DNA from: an uncultured Pseudomonadota bacterium
Lineage (GTDB): Bacteria > Pseudomonadota > Gammaproteobacteria > Burkholderiales > SG8-39
Direction of reading: 5' to 3'
Assembly (NCBI GenBank): GCA_903864555.1
Contig: CAIPGJ010000029.1
Coordinates: 1 to 5,899 of the forward strand
Length of the DNA stretch: 5,899 nt
The notes beneath the pieces are model-generated. The model had not been told where the DNA came from, did no database searches, and saw only the letters and a list, made by a program, of their open reading frames with translations. The position numbers were made by a program, and so were the translations under genes. This document shows, piece after piece, positions 1-4,882 of the stretch. Every line of letters starts with the position of its first letter. Within the stretch, counting starts at the first letter, position 1.

Positions 1-86
1 GAAGAGCCTTTGACAAGGGGGTGAATCACGCCGCAGCCACGTCCCCCGGAGTTCGACGAAGAACCTTTGACAAGGGGGTTAACACC
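1..86 (+). repeat. Two tandem monomers of a dispersed intergenic repeat (truncated by window edge)
   Basis: Two copies of a GAAGARCCTTTGACAAGGGGGT motif start at 1 and 58, a period of 57 bases. The linker between them carries GCAGCC, CCCCCGGA and a GACGAAGAA lead-in. The same blocks recur in the same order at 4461-4538, and in a shorter-linker form on the minus strand at 4206-4279. The second monomer (57-86) matches the reverse complement of 4206-4235 with one mismatch. The array ends 11 bases short of the stop codon of the minus-strand gene, so it sits directly downstream of that gene's 3' end. The full unit probably continues left of the window. There is no T-tract here and the hairpin in these monomers is only 4 bp, so I do not call it a terminator. 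Confidence 0.85.
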
Positions 87-97
87 CACAGCGCCTG

Positions 98-1099
98 CTA
101 ATCCTCCAGCTTCACCCCGGTCTCCTTCACCAGCCGGCCCCAGCGCTCGGTATCGGCGGCGATGGTCTGGCGGAACTGCGCCGGGGTGCTGCCCACCGGG
201 GTGATGCCGTCCTTTTCCAGCGCTTCGATGATGTCCGGGGACTTCGCCACGCGCGCGAAGCCTTCGCCCAGCTGGTTGACGATGGCCGCGGGCGTGCCCG
301 CCGGCGCGAGGAAGCCCAGCCAGCTGGAATAGTTGTAGCCCGGAATGCCCTGCTCGGCCACGGTGGGCAGGTTGGGCAACAGCGCCGAGCGCTGGGCACT
401 CATCACGGCCAAGCCGCGCGCCTTGCCGGTGCGCATCATGGGCAGCCCGGTGATCAGATTGGTGGACACCACATCGAGCCGCTCGGCGACCAGGTCGACC
501 AGTTGCGGCGCGGCGCCCTTGTAATGCACATAGGTCACGCGTGTGCCGGTTTCCTTTTCGATCCAGGCGCCAGCCAGATGCCCCACGCCGCCCGCCCCGG
601 TGGTGCCGTAATTGACCCTGCCCGGATTGGCCCTGGCGTAGGCCAGGTACTCGCTGAAGCTCCTGGCTGGAAAGCCGTTGCGCACCAGAAACACCGACAT
701 GCGCTGGCTGATCATCGACACCGGCGCAAAATCGCGGATCACATCGTAAGTGAGTGTCTTGTAGAGGAAAGGCGTGACGGTGAAGCCGGCCGACTGCACC
801 AGCAGGGTGTAGCCATCAGGCGCCGCCTTGGCCACATAGCCGTTGCCGATGGAGCCGCCCGCACCCGGCTTGAAGTCCAGCACGAAGGTCTGGCCGAGCA
901 GCTCGGTCATCTTGCGCGTGTGCAGGCGCGCCTCCAGATCGATGGGGCCGCCCGGTGCGATGGGGGCCACCACCATGACGGGCCGTGCCGGATAGGGCGC
1001 CTGAGCAAACACCACAGGCGCTGTCATGGCCAATGCAACCAGGGCAACCATGGGGACACCGATGCGCACTGAGGAGGCAAGGCAGGGACTGCAACGCAT
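98..1099 (-). CDS. Bug-family (TctC-like) tripartite tricarboxylate transporter periplasmic binding protein
   Basis: The gene encodes 333 residues, normal for Bug/TctC extracytoplasmic receptors, which capture small organic acids, amino acids or aromatic acids in the periplasm. Seen in the sequence: a signal peptide with a hydrophobic core at about residues 15-31 and an A-Q-A cleavage site after residue 34; the family ligand loop PGGPIDLEAR at 49-58, with Asp54 in the usual place; KPGAGGSIGNGYVAKAAPDGYTLL at about 77-100; YKGAAP at 193-198; LPNLPTVAEQGIPGY at 241-255; and WLGFLAPAGTP at 260-270. The start is set by a GGAG six bases upstream of the ATG and by the signal peptide. The usual V-P-F-P-P-G-G is A-P-I-A-P-G-G here. 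It is transcribed away from the second Bug gene. No tctA or tctB is visible, so it appears to be an orphan receptor. The family call is firm; the ligand cannot be read from sequence. Confidence 0.95.
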   Translation of the reverse strand: MRCSPCLASSVRIGVPMVALVALAMTAPVVFAQAPYPARPVMVVAPIAPGGPIDLEARLHTRKMTELLGQTFVLDFKPGAGGSIGNGYVAKAAPDGYTLLVQSAGFTVTPFLYKTLTYDVIRDFAPVSMISQRMSVFLVRNGFPARSFSEYLAYARANPGRVNYGTTGAGGVGHLAGAWIEKETGTRVTYVHYKGAAPQLVDLVAERLDVVSTNLITGLPMMRTGKARGLAVMSAQRSALLPNLPTVAEQGIPGYNYSSWLGFLAPAGTPAAIVNQLGEGFARVAKSPDIIEALEKDGITPVGSTPAQFRQTIAADTERWGRLVKETGVKLED

Positions 1100-1155
1100 G
1101 GGCCACTCCGGCAGGATGGATCAGGACCGGCAGGCTAGCAGGGATTATGAAAAAC

Positions 1156-1170
1156 GGGGATACGATCCCC
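1156..1170. promoter_or_regulatory. Perfect palindrome, candidate operator upstream of the minus-strand Bug gene
   Basis: GGGGAT-ACG-ATCCCC is a perfect inverted repeat with 6-base arms and a 3-base centre. It begins 57 bases upstream of the ATG at 1099, in the range expected for a repressor or activator site. A CATAAT-like -10 box lies on the minus strand between it and the gene (about 1145-1150) but has no matching -35. The binding protein is unknown and the operator role is inferred from symmetry and position only. Confidence 0.3.
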
Positions 1171-1306
1171 CTTGCCCCCTGAATCGGCGGCTGTTGAAAA
1201 TCGCGTCCCTATCAAGCCTATCTGCATGCCTTGAACAGGGACCATCCGGGAGTCGATGTCCAACGGCCTGTTGGCACACATTGCCCGCCAAGTGAAATGC
1301 CGATTT

Positions 1307-1326
1307 CTGATCGTGACATCACGCAG
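1307..1326. promoter_or_regulatory. Imperfect palindrome, weak candidate operator
   Basis: The core CGTGA-CA-TCACG at 1312-1323 is a perfect 5-base-arm inverted repeat. It is flanked by CTG at 1307-1309 and CAG at 1324-1326, which could extend the symmetry across a small bulge. It lies about 150 bases upstream of the plus-strand Bug start. A palindrome of this size can occur by chance in a few hundred bases, so the call is tentative. Confidence 0.18.
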
Positions 1327-1471
1327 GCTGATTGCTGCGTGCCGCGGTACCATGCAGGCTTGTTGCCCATTGTTCCAATGTTCAAAGGCTCAGACGCTGC
1401 GCCTCATGTCGTCATGTGGTCGCCTTGTCGCGCCGGGCTCGTCGCCACCTGCCCTTGAAAGGGGAGTCCCC

Positions 1472-2485
1472 ATGATGCACACCCATCGCAGCCTCATCGC
1501 CTTCACGCTCGCCGTCACCGGCGCAGCGGCCCTCGCCACCTTCGGCACCGGCACCGCCCATGCGCAATCGCCTGCTGCCACCTGGCCCTCGCGCCCGGTG
1601 CGCATGATCCTGCCCTTCCCGCCCGGCGGCGCCTCCGACCCGCCCGCGCGCATCATCTCCGCCTGGTTGACGCAGCAGACCAGCCAGCAGTTCCTGCTCG
1701 ACAACCGCCCGGGCGCCTCCGGCATCATCGGCGTGGAGGCAGTGGTGCGCTCCGCACCCGACGGCCACACGCTGCTGGTGGGCTCGGCCAGCAATGTCAT
1801 CGTCCAGGCGCTGTTCCGCCACGAGGGCAAGCCCATCGCCTATGAAATGGTCGACGGTTTCAACCACATCGCCATGTACGGCATCACCTCCTCGGTCATC
1901 GTCGCCAACCCCAATGTGGCGGCCGGCAACCTGAAGGAACTGGTGGCGCTGCTCAAGGCCAAACCGGCCAGCCTCACCTACGGCTCACCGGGCAATGGCA
2001 CCGCCTCGCATCTGGCCATGGAGATGTTCAAGCAGCACCTGGGCGTGTTCATCGTGCACGTGCCCTACAAGGCTGCCGCCACTGCATCGATCGACCTGCT
2101 GAGCGGGCAGATCGACCTGTCGATGGGCGCGGTGCATGCATCGCTCGCGCACATCAAGGCCGGCAAGCTGCGCCCCATCGCCGTGACCGCGCGCGCGCGC
2201 TCCGCCCAACTTCCCGACATCCCTTCGGTGAACGAGTTGTATCCGGGCTACGAGTCCACCGGCTGGAGCGGCCTGTCGGCCCCGGCGCAGACACCGCGCG
2301 AGGTGGTGGAAAAACTCGCGCAGATGATCAATGCCGCCGTGCAGGACGCCAAGACGCGCGAGTCCTTCCTCAGCGTGGGCAACACGCCGCAGTTCATCGG
2401 CCCGCAGGACATGCGCAACAAGCTGCGCGCCGACCTGGACCGCTACGCCCAGGTGGTGAAGCAGGCCAACCTGAAGATCGATTGA
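1472..2485 (+). CDS. Second Bug-family (TctC-like) periplasmic binding protein
   Basis: From the ATG at 1472 the product has 337 residues, the standard family length. The frame is open back to 1256, but the extra 72 residues have no family similarity. GGGGAG at 1461-1466 lies five bases before this ATG (eight before the next in-frame ATG at 1475), and a signal peptide follows directly: hydrophobic core about 8-26, A-H-A cleavage site after residue 31. Family hallmarks are RPVRMILPFPPGG at 41-53 with Asp56, DNRPGASGIIGVEAV at 77-91, APDGHTLLVGS at 95-105, VPYK at 197-200, LPDIPSVNELYPGY at 247-260, and a Trp-containing strand near 265. The loop reads GGASDPPAR, with a Pro right after the ligand-loop Asp. 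It probably forms a transcription unit with the MFS gene 56 bases downstream. It has diverged well away from the Bug at 98-1099, so the two are not a recent duplicate. The ligand is unknown. Confidence 0.95.
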   Translation: MMHTHRSLIAFTLAVTGAAALATFGTGTAHAQSPAATWPSRPVRMILPFPPGGASDPPARIISAWLTQQTSQQFLLDNRPGASGIIGVEAVVRSAPDGHTLLVGSASNVIVQALFRHEGKPIAYEMVDGFNHIAMYGITSSVIVANPNVAAGNLKELVALLKAKPASLTYGSPGNGTASHLAMEMFKQHLGVFIVHVPYKAAATASIDLLSGQIDLSMGAVHASLAHIKAGKLRPIAVTARARSAQLPDIPSVNELYPGYESTGWSGLSAPAQTPREVVEKLAQMINAAVQDAKTRESFLSVGNTPQFIGPQDMRNKLRADLDRYAQVVKQANLKID

Positions 2486-2541
2486 GCTGAACATCGCAAA
2501 CCCGGGATCGTCAAGCAGATGGCCATGACAGGGGCACACGC

Positions 2542-3693
2542 ATGAAGCCCGTACACAAGGCCATCCTGTTCATCCTGTTCAGCCACATCCCCTTCACCGG
2601 AATGCGGCTGGCGGTGCCGCTGTACGTGCTGCACCTGGGCGCCACCCCGGCTACGGTCGGGGTGATGATGGCGCTGTATTCGCTGCTGCCCATGCTCACC
2701 TCCATGCACCTGGGGCGCTACATGGATCGCCACGGCATGCGCTCCACCCTGATCGCCGGCACCGTGCTGCTGGCCGCTGCCGTCCTGCTGGCCGCGCTGT
2801 CGCACGATTACCGCTGGTTCTTCCTCATCACCCTGGTGGTGGGGGCCGCCTACAACCCGCTGCTGAACGCCGTGCAGCAACTGATCGGGCGTTACTCGAC
2901 CAGCGACAACCGCGTCGCCAACTACTCGGCGCTCAGCCTGTGCTTCGCCACCTCGCTGGCGCTGGTGCCGATGATCACCGGCTTCCTGATCGACCACATC
3001 GGCTTCGAGGCAAGCTTCTTCATCATGTGCGTGCTGCCGCTGCCGGCCCTGGGCATGCTGCTGCTGCGGCACCTGCCCAAGCTGGGACCGGCCAGCCAGC
3101 CGGCCGCCGAGGTCGGCGCCAGCAAGGGCGGCATGATGGACCTGATCCGCGACCCGACGCTGCGCCAGTTGTACATCTTCAACATCCTGTTCACCGTCGC
3201 CTGGGATCTCTTCCTCTTCATGACGCCGGTGTATGGCGCGGAACTGAAACTCTCGGCCTCCGAAATCGGCGTGGTGGTGGGCGCCTTCCCCGTGGCCATG
3301 TTCTTCATCCGCTTCTTTGCCGGGAGCATTGCCAAGTCCTGGTCCTCCCGGCAGATGCTGCTCGGCAGCATCATCGTCTCCGGCTTCGGCGCACTGGGCT
3401 TCGGCCTGGTGGCCAGCGTGCCGCTGCTGGTGCTGTTCGCCATGATCATGGGACTGGGCCACGGCCTGGCCGCCCCCACCATGAACACCCTGCTCTATGA
3501 AGGATCGCCGCCCGGGCGGGTGGCCGAGGCGATGGGCCTGCGCACCTCCATCGGCAAAGCCTGCCAGGTGGTGCTGCCGGTGATCGGCGGGGCGGTGTCC
3601 ACGCTGCTGGGCGTGGCCCCGGTGTACTGGATCATCTCCATCACCCAGCTGGGTGCGGCCTGGCATTCGCGCCGCGACTGGGATAAGCCATAA
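2542..3693 (+). CDS. Major facilitator superfamily (MFS) transporter, 12 predicted helices
   Basis: This is a 383-residue inner-membrane protein, about the usual MFS length. Hydrophobic segments fall at roughly 8-30, 36-56, 70-87, 92-110, 128-150, 155-175, then a hydrophilic loop at 176-205, then 208-230, 240-260, 262-280, 283-305, 330-350 and 352-371. That gives two six-helix halves. The loop between helices 2 and 3 carries the MFS motif A in the form GRYMDRHGMR (58-67), with the conserved Gly58 and Asp62. The matching loop in the second half is degenerate (around 251-260). AGGGG at 2530-2534, seven bases before the ATG, is a good ribosome site. It follows a Bug receptor gene after 56 bases with no hairpin or T-tract between them, so co-transcription is likely. 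Whether it imports or exports, and what, cannot be told; a small organic acid related to the Bug ligand is a guess from context. Confidence 0.92.
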   Translation: MKPVHKAILFILFSHIPFTGMRLAVPLYVLHLGATPATVGVMMALYSLLPMLTSMHLGRYMDRHGMRSTLIAGTVLLAAAVLLAALSHDYRWFFLITLVVGAAYNPLLNAVQQLIGRYSTSDNRVANYSALSLCFATSLALVPMITGFLIDHIGFEASFFIMCVLPLPALGMLLLRHLPKLGPASQPAAEVGASKGGMMDLIRDPTLRQLYIFNILFTVAWDLFLFMTPVYGAELKLSASEIGVVVGAFPVAMFFIRFFAGSIAKSWSSRQMLLGSIIVSGFGALGFGLVASVPLLVLFAMIMGLGHGLAAPTMNTLLYEGSPPGRVAEAMGLRTSIGKACQVVLPVIGGAVSTLLGVAPVYWIISITQLGAAWHSRRDWDKP

Positions 3694-3769
3694 TTATCAA
3701 ATTCACACGTCAATACCCATCATCATTAGATATTATGAATTATTGTTATCAGACCATCGGAGCACCAAC
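3694..3769 (+). promoter_or_regulatory. AT-rich gap with a possible promoter for the SnoaL-like gene
   Basis: Only 15 of the first 57 bases are G or C, in sharp contrast to the GC-rich genes on both sides. TATTAT at 3731-3736 matches five of six positions of the sigma-70 -10 box. The best partner 18 bases upstream is the poor -35 ACGTCA at 3707-3712. A start just downstream would leave a leader of about 27 bases containing GGAG at 3759-3762. No terminator hairpin is seen after the MFS stop, so read-through from upstream is also possible. Confidence 0.35.
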
Positions 3770-4156
3770 ATGGATGACACCACCGCCCTGGAAGTGATGA
3801 AGCGCTTTGGCCGGGCCTTCTTCAAGAAAGACCCGGCCCTGCTCGGTGCGGCCATCACCCCGGACGCCGAATGGCATCAGGACGCCGGCCCCGAGGCACC
3901 CCACGGCCGCGTGCGCCGCGGCGTGCAGGGCTTCCTCGAGGGCATCGCCGAAGAGGACGCGCTGTACGAAAGCGCGCGCTTCAACGACGTGGTGATCCGC
4001 GCACTCGGTGAAGACCAGATCGTCATGACCTATGTCATCGACGGCCAGTACCAGGGCGGTGCCACCTTTTCGCTGCGCGGCATGGAACTGTTGACCGTGC
4101 GCGATGGCCGCGTCAGCCGGAAGGATGTGTTCATGAAGCAGTGGCGCAAGGATTAG
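3770..4156 (+). CDS. SnoaL-like / NTF2-like fold protein, small
   Basis: The 128-residue product has the length and layout of the SnoaL/NTF2-like superfamily, cone-shaped alpha+beta barrels that include ketosteroid isomerases, polyketide cyclases and many proteins of unknown role. Seen: an N-terminal helix (about 4-20), the family's A-x-TPDAEWH step at 28-36, a Gly-bounded helix HGRVRRGVQGFLEGI at 45-59, then strands at about 69-79, 83-92, 98-110 and 113-122, including the typical LLTVRDGRVSRKDVF ending at 107-121. No signal peptide is present, so it is cytoplasmic. The frame is open upstream to 3653, but GGAG seven bases before the ATG at 3770 and the start of similarity support this start; the upstream part would overlap the MFS gene and translate the AT-rich gap. 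His36, Asp38 and Asp119 are candidate pocket residues, by analogy only. An enzymatic role is possible but unproven. Confidence 0.8.
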   Translation: MDDTTALEVMKRFGRAFFKKDPALLGAAITPDAEWHQDAGPEAPHGRVRRGVQGFLEGIAEEDALYESARFNDVVIRALGEDQIVMTYVIDGQYQGGATFSLRGMELLTVRDGRVSRKDVFMKQWRKD

Positions 4157-4205
4157 GGCCTGCTGACGGCCGTGCCGCTTCATCCAGCGTCTGCGGAAAA
4201 CTGAC

Positions 4206-4317
4206 GGTGCTAACCCCCTTGTCAAAGGTTCTTCGCCGATTTGAGGGGGCGGCGAGGTTTACCCCCTTGTCAAAGGGGGCCGACGCGACGCAGTCGCGCG
4301 GGGGGATTTTGGCCAGC
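4206..4317 (-). repeat. Composite dispersed repeat, minus-strand copy
   Basis: Read on the minus strand the unit runs: a GCTGGCC edge, AAAATCCCCCC, a hairpin (4284-4298), GGCCCCCTTTGACAAGGGGGT (hairpin at 4262-4279), a short linker with AAACC, GCCGCCCCCTC and CGGCGAAGAA, then a second truncated CCTTTGACAAGGGGGTTA and a GCACC end. The two CTTTGACAAGGGGG boxes are 48 bases apart here, against 57-58 in the plus-strand arrays. The last 30 bases (4206-4235) equal the sequence at 57-86 on the opposite strand apart from one base. The unit starts 49 bases after the SnoaL-like stop codon. Function is unknown; hairpin-bearing intergenic repeats of this type are known in many proteobacteria as REP/BIME-like elements. 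Confidence 0.85.
4262..4298 (-). repeat. Paired hairpins inside the minus-strand repeat copy
   Basis: The first hairpin is CCCCCTT-GTCA-AAGGGGG (4262-4279), a perfect 7-bp stem with a 4-base loop. The second is CGCGAC-GCA-GTCGCG (4284-4298), a perfect 6-bp stem with a 3-base loop. After the second comes GCGGGGGGATTTT, whose run of four T is too short and too far from the stem for a clear intrinsic terminator, although a weak termination role for transcripts from the SnoaL-like gene remains possible. Confidence 0.75.
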
Positions 4318-4413
4318 CAGACGGATTCCTGACTGCATCTGATCCTTCCGGCAATTCCGATCATGCTTGTTGCCTCGCAGACAGGTCTGGGTTGTGTGGA
4401 CAGATCAGCACTG
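4318..4413. other. Spacer between two head-to-head repeat copies
   Basis: This stretch separates the facing AAAATCCCCC edges of the two repeat copies. I see no gene, promoter or strong hairpin in it. A minus-strand reading frame that starts at 4364 and continues through the repeat (to 4131) has the character of a repeat translation and is not called. Confidence 0.6.
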
Positions 4414-4538
4414 CTGGCGAAAATCCCCCCGCTCGTTCGCTGCGCTCACGAGTCGGCCCCCTTTGACAAGGGGGTAAACCGCGCTGCAGCCCTGTCTCCC
4501 CGGAAATTGACGAAGAAGCTTTGACAAAAGGGTCAACC
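4414..4538 (+). repeat. Composite dispersed repeat, plus-strand copy
   Basis: The unit runs: GCTGGCG edge, AAAATCCCCCC (4420-4430), a hairpin (4432-4452), a full CCCCCTTTGACAAGGGGG hairpin (4457-4474), the linker with GCTGCAGCC, CTCCCCGGA and TTGACGAAGAA, then a decayed second box CTTTGACAAAAGGG (from 4519). The box spacing is 58 bases, and the linker matches the array at 1-86 better than the minus-strand copy next door. A further half-iteration, TTCCCCGGAATCCGATGA, follows at about 4543-4560. Together with the minus-strand copy it makes a large inverted repeat about 330 bases across. Confidence 0.85.
4432..4474 (+). repeat. Paired hairpins inside the plus-strand repeat copy
   Basis: CTCGT at 4432-4436 pairs with ACGAG at 4448-4452, with a 2x2 internal mismatch and then GC-TGC-GC at the tip. 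CCCCCTT-TGAC-AAGGGGG at 4457-4474 forms a perfect 7-bp stem. The second hairpin is the same as in the minus-strand copy. The first occupies the same slot as the CGCGAC-TGC-GTCGCG hairpin there but has a different stem sequence. Confidence 0.75.
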
Positions 4539-4882
4539 CTGCTTCCCCGGAATCCGATGACAAACCCGCAGCGCGAGCGTCTCCAGTCACTTCAGCATGG
4601 CGGCCTGCCTGGACGCCATAGCTGTCGCCACGCCATCGGCGTCGATCACCAGTTAAAGCAATTTCTGCGTCAACCATTGTTCTGAGGCCACTACATTCAG
4701 CAAAATCCGATGTGACGTTTCACTTCAAGTGTCCCGATGATGCGCTTGTTGCGAAACAGGAATAGGCGCGCTCAACGCCTTGATCACAGCACAGGGATGT
4801 GTGAATCCACATCACCGTAACGCTACAGAAATACTTGCAACATAAGCTCTCGGGATTCCGACAACCATCCTGAGTGAGATCC
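4539..4882 (+). promoter_or_regulatory. Non-coding leader region of the large secreted-protein gene
   Basis: About 340 bases without a convincing gene. Seen: overlapping palindromes GTGA-CGTT-TCAC (4712-4723) and CACTT-C-AAGTG (4721-4731), then GATGTG-TGAATC-CACATC (4796-4813). The last includes a near-match to a Crp/Vfr-type site, TGTGA then TCAC, but with a 7-base instead of a 6-base centre. Base composition falls toward AT at about 4650-4720 and 4815-4850. I found no -35/-10 pair good enough to name. The promoter for the gene at 4883 must lie here or further upstream. Confidence 0.45.

Larger units (their letters stand above)
1100..1471. promoter_or_regulatory. Divergent intergenic region between two Bug genes
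   Basis: This 372-base stretch separates the start codons of two divergently transcribed Bug genes and must hold both promoters. I see no credible gene in it. The open frame running into the downstream Bug gene from 1256 is rich in Cys/Arg and lacks any recognisable domain, so it is treated as untranslated. Two small palindromes are listed separately. No -35/-10 pair of convincing quality was found on either strand: TTGAAA at 1194-1199 and TTGAAC at 1231-1236 are -35-like but have no good -10 at 16-18 bases. No regulator gene is adjacent. Confidence 0.6.

Noticed and set aside
503..1072. 189-codon plus-strand frame opposite the first Bug gene, and a 407-codon minus-strand frame opposite the MFS gene (2443-3666)
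   Set aside because: His/Gln/Gly/Arg-rich composition typical of antisense frames in GC-rich genes; the opposite strands encode clear family members.
1271..1285. Sigma-54-like promoter TTGGCACACATTGCC
   Set aside because: The GG and GC elements are 8 bases apart instead of the required 10, and no downstream gene start is at a fitting distance.
1256..1471. 72-residue N-terminal extension of the plus-strand Bug gene
   Set aside because: It would bury the signal peptide inside the protein, has Cys/Arg-rich composition unlike the family, and the ATG at 1472 has a good ribosome site.
57..4235. Composite transposon or integron reading of the inverted repeats
   Set aside because: No transposase, integrase or clear target-site duplication is visible, and extra partial repeat copies flank the outer ends, which fits a dispersed repeat family better.
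4131..4364. Minus-strand 77-codon reading frame across the repeat and the end of the SnoaL-like gene
   Set aside because: It is a translation of the repeat (two TFDKGV/PFDKGV stretches come from the two TTTGACA boxes) and overlaps a better gene antisense. No ribosome site or domain.
10..4528. Perfect TTGACA (-35 consensus) in every repeat monomer (for example 10-15, 67-72, 4463-4468)
   Set aside because: No -10-like hexamer lies 16-18 bases downstream in the copies I checked; those positions hold GC-rich sequence such as GCAGCC or AGCGCC. The TTGACA is simply the loop and stem of the repeat hairpin.
4576..4641. Possible gene remnant on the minus strand, a 21-codon tail resembling a protein C-terminus (LVIDADGVATAMASRQAAMLK then stop)
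   Set aside because: Too short to identify, an in-frame stop precedes it directly, and chance cannot be excluded. Worth a protein search if the neighbouring genome is available.
4405..4677. Minus-strand 90-codon reading frame
   Set aside because: Mostly antisense translation of the plus-strand repeat copy; no recognisable domain.
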